Assembly (NCBI GenBank): GCA_910589415.1
Contig: OU342630.1
Span: forward strand, 1,922,001-1,986,000
Length of the DNA stretch: 64,000 nt
From: Malachius bipustulatus
Taxonomy: Eukaryota > Arthropoda > Insecta > Coleoptera > Melyridae
Direction: 5' to 3'
The notes beneath the pieces were generated by a model that saw only the letters and a list, made by a program, of their open reading frames with translations, was not told the DNA's origin and searched no databases. Positions 52,268 through 63,381 of this stretch are shown here, one piece after another. Position 1 is the stretch's first letter. Every line of letters begins with the position of its first letter. The position numbers were made by a program, and so were the translations under genes.

Positions 52268-52968
52268 GGGTAAAAACATAGTAGAACGACGAGACTAGAG
52301 GCACAGCGACGAGGTAAGCGACGCGGCTTTTATTTAATCTTGTATGGTAATGAAGCCAAACATAGTGAAGCGGTTGACGCAGTATTAAGCGACGAGACAA
52401 GCGAGGCGATGCGCGTCGAGATAAAAATTACTTTTATTGTCGCGTTGACAAATTTTATTTTTTTTGACAAAATTTGTCAAAAAAAATAATTATTTAATAA
52501 CCTGATGACTTGTAGAGTGTACGTACTACATACTCAATGGCTGAGCAAGTGAATATAATAATAATCTCCGTGTTCAACAGGCGTGCATTATGGAATAATT
52601 ATAGTTAAACCTGGCAATTTCCATTCTCAAATATTCAAAAAATCGGTCTGGGTGTTGCTTGAGCTCAGAAAATAATGTATGGTACTGTCCAAACCGTTTG
52701 CGTACTTTATTAATAGTATGTACAGAAGTAACAGAAGTTCTGTCCAAACTTCCCATTGCAATAAGCCCGCGAAGCGCGGCATTATCGAATAAAATTTCAT
52801 CTTCACTGTCGGAGAACATTGTTCATACTGAATTGAGTTTGAAAAGTCAAAACAGTAAATCGCAACTCCTGTCTCCTCACTATGTGCATGTCTCATGTCT
52901 CGTCGCTTATATTGTCGCTTACCTCGTCGCTGTGCCTCTAGTCTCGTCATTCTACTATGTTTTTACCC
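52268..52968 (-). mobile_element. PIF/Harbinger deletion derivative
   Basis: 701 bp with TIRs starting GGGTAAAAACATAGTAGAA and running about 55 bp with few mismatches. Flanked by TAA (52265-52267 and 52969-52971). The minus frame 52574-52819 reads 'TINKVRKRFGQYHTLFSELK' and 'HPDRFFEYLRMEIARFN', the transposase N-terminus as in the Harbinger at 49793-50160 ('NDKNFFEYTRM'). The catalytic domain is deleted. The TIRs and subterminal text are rich in 'gcgacgag' motifs. Confidence 0.85.
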
Positions 52969-52971
52969 TAA

Positions 52972-53170
52972 GATGGTCTAGTCTTTCGAGGCTCATTCGA
53001 GTACGGGGTTGCCACTTCTCCTGAATGTTGATTTCGTATCTCTTATAAAAAATCGTTCCTTCCGATTCTCTTTTATTTAATGATTTTATTTTCACAGTTG
53101 ATTTACCTGGGAGAGTGAATTGTTTCACCTCCGTTTGCTTTAATTCATAACCTGGGTATTTAGTTATCAA
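52972..53170 (-). pseudogene. Unidentified ORF, C-terminal part
   Basis: The minus frame reads 'LITKYPGYELKQTEVKQF', 'TLPGKSTVKIKSLNKRESEG' and 'TIFYKRYEINIQEKWQPRTR'. Skipping the Harbinger derivative at TAA, it continues 'LERLDHLKRPESM' to a stop at about 52248. Composition looks like real coding sequence (balanced, charged, no low complexity). I do not recognise the family. Position next to the LTR-like block suggests an LTR-retrotransposon protein. Upstream part not identified. Confidence 0.35.
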
Positions 53171-53204
53171 TTTGTATGCCTTGTTGTTATTTGTCTTGTT
53201 CTAC

Positions 53205-53367
53205 CTTTTATTGCACCCGTCGATGCTGCCTCGTCAGGCGACCTTTATGTCACATATGTTACCTTGCCCTTAGGCATTTGTCACAGTTATACCTTTTATT
53301 GCACCTGTCGATGCTGCCCCGTAAGGCGACTTTTACGTCACATAATATGTTACCTTACTCGTCATGC
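53205..53367 (+). repeat. Two-copy tandem repeat, 90-bp period
   Basis: 'taccttttattgcacccgtc', 'gatgctgcctcgtcaggcga' and 'atatgttacctt' recur about 90 bases later with a few changes. The 53368-53863 stretch after it shows nothing supported. Confidence 0.8.
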
Positions 53368-53863
53368 GAGTGCTTTTCAGGTTGAAACCTTTATCAACTG
53401 TATTATTGTAGATTTTACTACACACCTTAATTAATTACCCAGAGCATCTTGGCTCCGTTCTTTCTCTCAAAAATCTTTGTTCATCAACGTGATTATTAGC
53501 TGACCATACTACAGAGCGCGACTTTTTAACCATTAATCTAGTTAATGATTGAAAATGCAGGACTTTTGTTTATCATTCGTGTTTAGGCTTGTTTACAGAC
53601 AAATTACTTAATCTTTTGTATCGGTACCAGCCACCGGTCCGCCAGTAACACGAGTACGTCGGCCTATCACCCCAAAGAGCATAGATAGTATGATGAGAAA
53701 CATAATAATAGCGTTTGTCACATAAGATTCAGGTGTGTATAAAATCTGGTTAGAATAGCTTCGGAAAAATGACCTTATAATGATCAATTTGGTTTTTGAA
53801 ATCTAAATTGGCTTTACCCACTCTCGAAGTCAGTCTAATTTTGGTGACTTTGATTCTCTATTT

Positions 53864-54120
53864 GAAGGGCTCGGTGCAAAAACCAGTCAACTCCATTTTT
53901 TACTAATTTTTTAATCCAAGACTTTCAATTTATTTTTTCTTGATGTGTCTGAGTAAAATTTATCTTTCAGTTTATTAATAAATCACTGCCAAGTCCCAAT
54001 ATTTAATGGTCAATTTTGTTCGAATCAAAACTTTGTCAAATAACATTTTTAGAAAGTTTTTTTTTTATTTCCCACAAATTATGAAAAATTGAGTTGACTG
54101 GTTTTTGCACCGAGCCCTTC
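53864..54120. mobile_element. 257-bp MITE
   Basis: Perfect 30-bp TIRs starting GAAGGGCTCGGTGCAAAAAC. ATTT flanks both ends (53860-53863 and 54121-54124). Interior AT-rich, no ORF. The superfamily is not clear from the ends. Confidence 0.8.
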
Positions 54121-57100
54121 ATTTGCTGATTTGCCTATCCTACAACTGCGGGTGTTTTATTGCCCCGTGGCGTGCTACGATGTCCACTTTAAAGAATCAT
54201 GCTCTTTTACCGGCTCCCCGAGGTCTTCATCTAGATGAATCCCTCCCCCAACGTGTGGTAATCGAGTACCTATTATAAATCCTAATCGGGTGTTGTAATG
54301 GACAGGTATATCCTAATAATGTATGTGAGTAGCGGGTGCTACATCTGACAACGCTGCCTTGTTCTATCTGGACCTGTTCTATCCGAGGGTGCTCCGCTAC
54401 ACGATCTTCATTCATGGTGCAATACAATAGCGAAGGAATTCCTCTCACTTTCTAATACCGTATAATTTAAAGGGACATTTATTGCCTACATCTGCACTAA
54501 ATAAACTCGGACTCTTTGAAAATATAGGATGATTGAATTATTTCTAATCATGGACCGTTTTATTCACAGGTTATTAATTCCTGACCTGGGTTTATTTTCC
54601 TACTTTCCATTTCCTTCCTGCCGCGACTTTCCTAATTGTTAATGTGATCGGGTAGGTACGTAATATATTTGCTGCTGATGCCGCCTAATTCCTAGCTGAT
54701 TGTTTTACTTGATTCAAAATGGGATCTGCGTTCGTGAGTTCGGCGAATCTGTTTGATTATTTATTAATGTGTATGTTGTTTCGAAGAGAAATTGGGACTA
54801 GCTGATTTTAAACTGATTTGAAATGGGATTTTGCGTTCGTGGATGAATCAGTGCGATTACTTGGCTTTTGTTTCGAAGAATGATTTGGGCTAACTGATTT
54901 TACGTGGAAATTTCCCTAATTTTAAAGAAAAGAGCGCATAGAGTGCATAGCCACTACCATCTCATTTACACTCCTTTTGGATAGGAAAATTCACGGTTTT
55001 TCTTGGTTGATAGGTTAGGAAATTTGTGTAGAGTGCATAGAAACTACCATCTCATTTACAAATTTGGTTTTAAAGGATGGCAGACCTGGAGTGCGCTAAC
55101 AAAAGCCGTCTCGTTGATCTTCAAGCAAGGGTTAAGGAATATGACAGAACTCGATCGAAATCTGACCTGACTCTGATCTGAGCGGCGATGAGTGGTCTGC
55201 TTTTATAGATGCAGCAGCCCGCTTTCTAAACACAATACGCAACAACGCACCTTATTGGCACTGCCTTATACCGTGATTTTATTGTGTTTTATTCTTTATC
55301 ATATCTCCCTCATCTTAAGACTTAGCACATTGACCTTGCGGCTACCTTACTAAATTGTCCTGAACTTCAACTACCAAAATTTTCCTTAAAACCGGCCGAC
55401 GCGTTTCGTATTTTCCATTGTACCTAGCTATTATAATTACACCGGCTTGACTTTCATTTCGTGTTTTTACTTACTTGCTGTCTAGGGATCGCGATGCATT
55501 TTTGGCTATCTTCATTTATTTTTTCACTTTACTGATTGGTTAAATTTTCATTATCGTGGGTGGAATACCTAGCGACTTACTATTATCTTGGCATGGGGCT
55601 ATTGTCTAATTCATGATTTCAAAAATCTTCCACCCAGTCTGTATCTAGGTCGTCCTATTCTCCGTCACGCGGTTCGAGAGTGTCTTTACAATACCCTGCC
55701 TTAACATCTGGTGAGTTTCTACCATAGCTTTGCCGGTCTTTCGGATATTTTTAAGAGGCTGGAATATTACTAGGGCGAGAACTTTTATGTTATGAATATT
55801 TAATGTGCTGGCAGGAGTCGTTCCTTTGATGTGATGGCGGGTGGCTGCGTTTTATTTTCCTAACAATTTTACCTTTAGGTAATTACGGACCTATTCTTAA
55901 ATATGATGTGAAACTTGGAAATTAAATTCTTATTATCCTACCTGGGTGCGATCCATTTCAATATGGAAAGAACGGTTTATAAAATGTACCTACCTATACT
56001 TATTTGTTGATCGTTAATTTGTTATAAACTGAATAAATTTATAGCTTTCAATTTTCTGTTGTTTTATTGTCGCATAGATTAAAGAAGTGTCTAGTCTTTC
56101 ATTTTCATACCTCAATATCGATTTTTCATGAATCACTTACCCTTTAGTTAAAGTGGATACCAAAGTTTAGATACCTGTAATAAATGTAAAATTTCAACTT
56201 GGCCTTTCATTAAATAGGGCAGTGGACATGTTCTTTACTAATTCTCTACTATTACTTATATTATTATAGGTAACTACCTACCATAAATGATTAAAAAAAA
56301 TAATACACTCAAAATTTTATCAATTAGAGAGGATGTAAACCTATAAAAACTAAGATCCAATAAGAATTACCTTGATATTCAACAAAATAATATGCCAGTT
56401 CGCCAGAGGTTAACCCGCAGAAATCTGGCGGTTAACTTTATCAGCCAGATAGGCAAACTTAACCGGCTACTTTAACCTAACCAAGCTAAAAATAGCTTTA
56501 TAAAACCGAATAGTAAGGTTATCCATGCAAACTACGAGTCAAAGTTATCTGGCAGTTATAAAGTTAACCTTGAGAGCTGAAAAAAGCTTTATAATACACC
56601 TGTTGCTTTTTTAACTGGCAGATAGGGACTAACTCCGAGTTATCTCTCCTTAACCAGTGTTTATAATATTGGCTTAAAACGAATTATTTATCCCTTAGAA
56701 GGGAAAAATAATCGTTGAGAGCATGAGACAAATAATAAACAACAAGGGTCGTGGATTGAGCTGTCAGTCTAAAAGGGTTCACAAATAACAAGCGGGTCAG
56801 CAGAACAACAGGTACTCTTTATTAAAAAAAAAATCACAGTTATTTATTATCACATTGAACTCTTGAGCATGGTTAACAATCAAATAAAACAAGAGCGTTG
56901 AGTTCAGCAGAATGAAACGGTTTGGTAAAAATGGACCAGCGAAGGACACTTAACTTGCCAAAAACACAGATGATGTTTGCGGTATTTTAAAGGAAAATTC
57001 AAGACGCCATTACGGTGAATTAATTATTATTAGTGACAGGTGTTTCTGGAACAGGTCCGCCTTCCGCGGTTTCCAGGATTAAAAAGCAAGTCGGATCTCA

Positions 57101-57430
57101 GGTATCGGCGGACTCGACCTACTCGAGTGTCGAGGATCGAAGTTCGAAACTCGAGGTCGACGAAACTCGAGGGCTCTCGCTAGGCGCATTCACAACGCCG
57201 TCGACCGACACGAACTAAAAGCCACCACCACTCACTCACGAGACGCGCGCGACGAGGTTGCCTCCGGGTCACTGGCATTTAGTTAGTAAGTACAAAATGT
57301 ACATTACAGGCTGTTGGTGAATCAAAATCAATTTCATTACATTTTTCTAAGAGGACTAGATGGTTGTTCACTAATTCAATTGAATATGTCACCTACAAGG
57401 TCCCACATCAGTGCGTTGTTTTTTCTTAGT
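54121..57430. other. 3.3-kb stretch without a recognised gene
   Basis: Contains two small local duplications: 54710-54810 with 54813-54901 ('gatt.aaaatgggat', 'gcgttcgtg', 'gtttcgaagaa') and 54940-54970 with 55029-55060 ('gagtgcatag..actaccatctcatttaca'). About 56396-56670 has repeated 'ctggcagttat/gttaacc' text in both orientations, perhaps a degraded MITE. 57040-57290 is GC-rich with many 'ctcgag/tcgac' words and a 61-codon frame of no known family. No long ORF. Confidence 0.4.
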
Positions 57431-59060
57431 GACGTACCCGTTGGAGAGATAAAAAAAGATGTAGATTATCGGGACATGATGGCATTAATATAAATATGAT
57501 CAGACTGTGTGGCGATCATATTTAAAACACCTCACTAATATCGTTAAATCATGTTTGTTGAACCATCATTTTCCCTCAGTATGGAAGGAGACCCATGTGG
57601 TGCCCGTGCCCAAGGTTAGCGATCATGTGGCGCTGGCTCACCTCAGACCTATTAGTATATTGCCGGTACTTTCAAAGGTCCTTGAAAAGGTGCTTTGTGA
57701 TCAATTATCTGATTATCTCGATAAAAATTATTTGTTGCCTAGATGTCAATCAGGTTTTCGTGCTAATCATACTAGCGTGACAACATTATTGGGGGTAACT
57801 GATGATGGCAAATTCACCATTCTAGTTCTGCTTGACTACACAAGGACTTTCGATACTGTTTCTCATAGTGTGCTGTCATCTATCTATAGGTATTTGGGAC
57901 TGAGTGACTGCCAGTAGGATGCTTGAGAGTTATAATGAAAATAGAACACAGAGAGTACGACTTGGCTCTGAACTGTCCGAACCAGTAAGATTATCCAGTG
58001 GTGTACTCCAAGTCTCGATATTGCCCCACTACTTTTTACCATTTACACTTCCAATTTTTTCTCATGTATGACATATTGCAACATGCATATGTATGCTAAT
58101 AACACTCAGCTCTACTTGTCATTTCATCCTTCGGAGATTGAAGGGGCTATGTTTAAGATTAACTATGATCTTGACTCTATATACAACGCGTCGAAGCAAC
58201 ACAACCAATTAAATCTTAGTAAATCAACTGTTCTTTTAAATCAAAAATAAAAAACCAAACTGTTCTTTTGTGCGGTAACAAAGCTGCCTGTGACGAAATA
58301 CAAGATCGAATTACGCTTGACATTGGAGGGGCAAAGTTGTCCGTTGTGGAATCGGCACAAAATTTGGGCCTTCTTCTTGACAGCACATTTCGTTTTAAGG
58401 GGCACGTTGACGCTTGCTTGAAACGTGCCTATGGTGCTCTGAGAATGCTGTATCCTCACCGATCATGCCTGACGGTTGGTGCTAAGTTAAATCTATGTAA
58501 TTCACTGGTTTTGTCTCAGTTCACATATTGTTCTCAGGTATACTCTCCCTGTCGGGATGAAATTACTATGACCAAGATATACAAAGGTCCAAAACGCATT
58601 TTTGTGCTTCACATACGGGATAAGGAAGTTTCAACACATTTCCCATAAGTTGAAGGAGGCTGGTTGGCTTTTAATGAAAAATAGATTCAAATATTATCAA
58701 GTTAGCCTGTAATCCAAAATTATAGTGACTGACTTGCCTGGCTACTTGTACGATAGGCTCACATATAGAACCGACGTTCATAACCTGAATATACGCAAAA
58801 AAGACGCGTTGTCCTTGGCTAAGTATAGATTATCCCTTTTTCAAAGATCTGTTGACACATCTGAGGCATCTAAGTCCTAGCACATTCAGGGGGAGGGTGT
58901 ACGATATGAACTTTTCAAAACAGTGATTGACGCATCTGTGGATATCTGTTCTCTAATACTGTACTTACTTCTCTTAAATAGTAAAAACTGGAATCTGTCT
59001 CTGCCGTGTATCAGAGACGCATTGAAATTGTCAAAGTCTGGTCCTGTTCTCAATATCTGG
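57430..59060 (+). pseudogene. Second copy of the LINE family, RT region, 5' truncated
   Basis: Resembles the host LINE protein along its length. 57507-57917 encodes 'FPSVWKETHVVPVPKVSD', 'LAHLRPISILPVLSKVLEKV', 'CQSGFRANHTSVTTLLGVTD' and 'ILVLLDYTRTFDTVSHSV' (LLDFSKAFDT degraded). Then come 'NMHMYANNTQLYLSFHP' (YADD now YANN, 58068-58250), 'VESAQNLGLLLDSTFRF' and 'LSQFTYCSQVYSPC' (58268-58648), and 'YRTDVHNLNIRKK' past more stops. Both catalytic regions are damaged. The 3' UTR runs to about 59135, where a Gypsy LTR begins. Confidence 0.8.
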
Positions 59061-59135
59061 GACTTTAACTTTTCCTGAATGAACTTTGTATAATAGTGAT
59101 AGTAAATGAAACTTATCTTGTTGCTTGTATTTAGA

Positions 59136-59481
59136 TGTTAGAATTTATAGAGAAACTATATATATATATATATAATGCTTGGTTATTCCTTGAAATCAAT
59201 TTTAATAATTTCTTTCGGGTTAAAATAAATGACAGAATAGTTTCTCTGTAAACAAACAAAGAAACAACATTCAATGTTTTTAATTCACCCGGTTAGGAGT
59301 TTATACAATTACTTAAAGAACAATTTTTATTATATTAGGTAGTTAGGTACATACTCTTAATTTTAATATTTAATTATTATTTTATATCTGCGACTGGTCT
59401 GCCTTATCTGATAGCTGCTTTATTGACCCGTCGTACTTGTGCGGGAAATTCAAACTAAAATGAGGGAAATATTTCCTTACA
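59136..59481 (-). repeat. 3' LTR of Gypsy element 2
   Basis: 346 bp, minus strand TGTAAGGAAATA...ATTCTAACA, directly after the polypurine tract (59482-59497). It includes a (TA)n run at 59157-59175. The outer edge is set only by the TG...CA rule because the partner LTR is outside the window. Confidence 0.55.
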
Positions 59482-59586
59482 TCTCCCCCCCTCAAAGAAA
59501 AAATTTTGTTTACCAAAATTGCTACTAGTCTTCATTTCCATTTGGATCTGCAGCTTTGAGAATTGGAACAAGCTTTGTAACATGGA

Positions 59587-60330
59587 CAGTGATGCAAAAA
59601 TACGGTATTTTATTTTTTTTGTATTATACAGCGTATAATACGGTTTAAAATACCGTATAATACAAATTTGAAGGTTACCAAAAATTACGGTCACTTGTCA
59701 ATTGTCTCCTGTCATTGATCAATTCATTATCCAGACTACAAATTCTTAACCAAACTTTTATTTTTGTTATTTAAAGAAGAGGGATCTTCCTTTTCCTTCG
59801 GTCTTAACTGTGTAGATAAGACAAATTCGTTCCACTCCGATAATTATTGGCTTATCCAGCCTATCCTAAGCAAGCTCATCCAGCCAGCCACACACTTGAT
59901 AAATAGTTAAATAGACGAACACACTTACCTTTTAATCAGAAATTCAGGCCGAATCAGCAGGAGTCAAATAAATAACAGGGAACTTCGAAAATACAAAAGT
60001 TTTTTTCATCTTAAATTCATAAACTTATAATTAGATGGCATCAAAATACCTACCTAGTACCAGTACTATCTATGTAATTATAAAGGAATTCCTACCGAGA
60101 TACCTACCGCGGTTTGTTTTTTGCTGAATTTTTGAAAAATCATGAAAAGTAATCATGGTATGGATGGTCTTGGTTCTGTCACTTCTGTCAGTTCTGTCAT
60201 TTGGGAAGGTCTATTTCAGAGAGATCTTCTTTTTGTTTTTAATACCGGTATAAAATGTTCTGGTATAATACAAAAAATACGTATTATACAAGTGTATAAT
60301 ACAACGTGTATAATACAATTCGCATCACTG
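59587..60330. mobile_element. hAT-type MITE, copy 2
   Basis: 744 bp, same ends as 27974-28736 (CAGTGATGCAAAA.../...CATCACTG). 8-bp target duplication AACATGGA (59579-59586 and 60331-60338). Small differences from copy 1, such as 'tcacttgtcaa' for 'tcacttgtcag'. It sits in the last codons of Gypsy 2 pol. Confidence 0.92.
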
Positions 60331-63300
60331 AACATGGAACAGTTTTAGTGTTGATTTCTTGTGGCCCGTATCGATTTTGAATATTGTGTTCGATATTTTT
60401 TCTACAATTTTATAAGGTCCAATTTTTAGTTCGTCTAGTTTTTTTCTGTTTAAGCGATGTCCATTTTCAACATACACTAATTCTCCCACATTGAATTCGT
60501 GATCTACTCTGTTTTTGTCAAATAATTGTTTATTATATCTATGGTATTTTATGCTATTTTCTAGGGCAGTCTTTCTATCTTTTTCCAGATCCATATTTGG
60601 TGTTTCTTGTTTTAATTCATTTGGTAATATTGAGGTATCTGTGCCTTCTAATAAATACTTTGGACTGAACCCAGTGACTGTATGTTCGGTTTCGTTATAC
60701 CTTTTGACACATTCATGTGCTATTGTTGTCCATGCTATTTTCTTTTCTTTCTCATTCATTACACATCTGATTTTATTTACCAGGGTTTGGTTTAGCCTTT
60801 CATTTAAACCATTAGAAAAAGGTGCGTTTACTGCTGTAAATATAATTGGAATATCTTTCTCGTCCAGGAAATTTTTAAAGTCTCTGAAATTTATTCCTGG
60901 GTATTGATCTGTCAATATCATACCGATATTATGGTCTTTCGTTACATACTTTATTAAGTTTATGAAATCTTTTGCGTTTTGCGTCTTTGAAGTTAAAATG
61001 TAAGCGAATCTTGTAAAATGATCTACCAGAAGGTGCAAGTATTTTTTTGTGGATCTTGAGCCACCGAAACCACCAATTGTGTCAATAGAAACTATTTCGA
61101 ACGGATTTTCTGCAGGACCTAATTGAGACATGAGGCCAAATTTTTTTTGTCCTCTCGATTTATTCTTTTTGCAGATTTCGCAGTTCCTACAAACCTCTCC
61201 TATATTTTTAGTTAAATTTTTTGCGCTGTAGTATGGTATAACTTTGTTTTGCATTTGTTTTATTCCTATGTGGCAGAATTTTGTATGTATGTTTCTTAAA
61301 AAACATTTTACTGAAGTCTTCTGATAGTACAATTTTCTCTTTTTTCTTAACTCTTTTATAGTAAAGATTATTCTTGAAAATTAATTTATTTTCGTTGCAT
61401 TTTAAATCTCTGTTTCTATCTTGATCATGAATAATCTCTTCTGATGTTATCAAGTTTACGATCTTTAGATTATCTGCTTCATTTTGGTCTGATTCTAGCA
61501 CTGGGTTTCTACTTAAACAGTCTGCTTCTAAGTTATTTTTACCTGGATGGTATATTAATTCAAAAACGTATTGTGACAAGTAGTATGTTAGATCGCCTAA
61601 TTCTTCGTCTGTCCTTGCTTTTATGTTCATTTTTTCCAACGGTTTGTGATCTGAGAAGACTTTAAAAGATCTACCGATGAGCCAGTGTTGCCAGTATTTC
61701 ACTGCCTCTTTTATTGCCAAGCATTCCAGGTATATAGCTTTTTTTTTCTTTTGTGATTCATTTAATTTTCTTGAAAAATAAGCTACTGGTTTTTCTATCT
61801 TATTTTCCGATTTTACATTGGATTGAGGCTGTTTCAGAACGGCCCCTATACCTTGTAAACTTGCATCTGTGTAGATATGGATTGGTAGTTCTGGATCGAA
61901 GATAGTCAGAACTGGTTGAGTGCAAAGAAAATTTTTCATATTATCGAAAGCTTTTTGACATTTTTCTGACCAGACGAATTTCTGGCCTTTTCTCAATAAA
62001 TTATGTAATGGATCGAGTAAGATTGAAATATTTGGTACATATTCATTGTAGAAATTAATTTTTCCCAAGAATTGTCTAATATTCTTTTGTGTTTTTGGTA
62101 CAGGGATGTTTCGTATCGAGATTAAATTATCTTTCATTGGAGAAATTGAATTGTAACTTATCACATGCCCTAAGTATCTAATTGAACTTGATGCAAATGT
62201 ACACTTTGAAAGTTTCAATCTAAACCCTTCCTTCATTATTGCGTTCCGTAATTGCGTGAGATCATTAATATGTTGCTTAAAAGTTTTTGAGAAAATTAAA
62301 ATGTCAGCGATGTAGCTTACTGCAAAAGCTGAGAGATTGTGTTTTCTTATTATATTACTCATAATTCGTTGAAAAATTGCCGGGGAGGTTTTTAACCCGA
62401 ACGGCAAACAGGTCCATTGAAAGTGTCCATCTTGTGTTACAAACCCTGTTTTTCGTCTATCTTCGACCCGTAGTGGAATCGACCAAAATGCAGAATTGAT
62501 GTCTAGTTTTGAAAAGTATTTGCAATTCCTTGTTTTTACTACCAGATCTTCAATCAAAGGAAATGGTTGCGATTGAGGAATTACTATTTTATTTAATTCT
62601 CTAAAATCTATACATAGTCTGGATTTTTTGTTCTCGTCTTTTTTGTATGCCAGTGTTACTGGAGCCGCGAAAGGGCTGTATGATTCTTCTATAAGATTCT
62701 TTTTTAATAACTCTGAAATTTGTTGTTCGATCTCTTTTTTATCCTCGATTGTACATCTATATGGCCTTTTGGCGCAATATTTATCAATAATTAGATCTAT
62801 TCTGGCTTCATAATCTTTCACTGTACCAATGTCATATTTATTTTTTGCAAAAATTACGTTATATTCTTCTATAAGTTTATTTATTAATGATTTTTCATAA
62901 TCATTCAAGTGGTCTACTGAAATATCGAAATCACTCATATTTAAATGTTCATTAAAATTTATATGATATAATTTTTTCTCTTCTTGAATTTCATTATTAA
63001 TAAGTTGTGAATTTATTTCACTCCTATCTCCTAAAATTTTTTGTTCTATTTTTAAGTTTTCATTCTGTATCAACCTGAATTTTTTTATACAGTCTAGACC
63101 GATTAAAAAATCATAGTTAAAATTCCTGTTATTTACAACGAACACCTCAATGTCATTTTCAATAGCTAGAATTTTCGCTTTTATTGTTATCATTCCTTCT
63201 GTTTTGTTTACACCATTAATCGTTCTCAGATTAGCTTTTTTTATAGCGGTATTATCTTTTGACTTTATTAGATGAAATATTTTTGAATTAATTAAAGAAA

Positions 63301-63381
63301 CATTTGAGCCCGAATAATAAATTCCAAATATTTCTAATGTTCCATTTAATGTTATCTTAAGTTTGATTAATGGTGTAATAT

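Noticed and set aside
53176..53385. Tandem repeat as a CRISPR-like array
   Set aside because: Only two diverged ~70-bp copies with no regular spacers, in a eukaryotic setting.
57033..57218. 61-codon frame in a GC-rich patch as a possible small host gene
   Set aside because: Driven by 'ctcgag/tcgac' word repetition; no motif, splice context or supporting neighbour.
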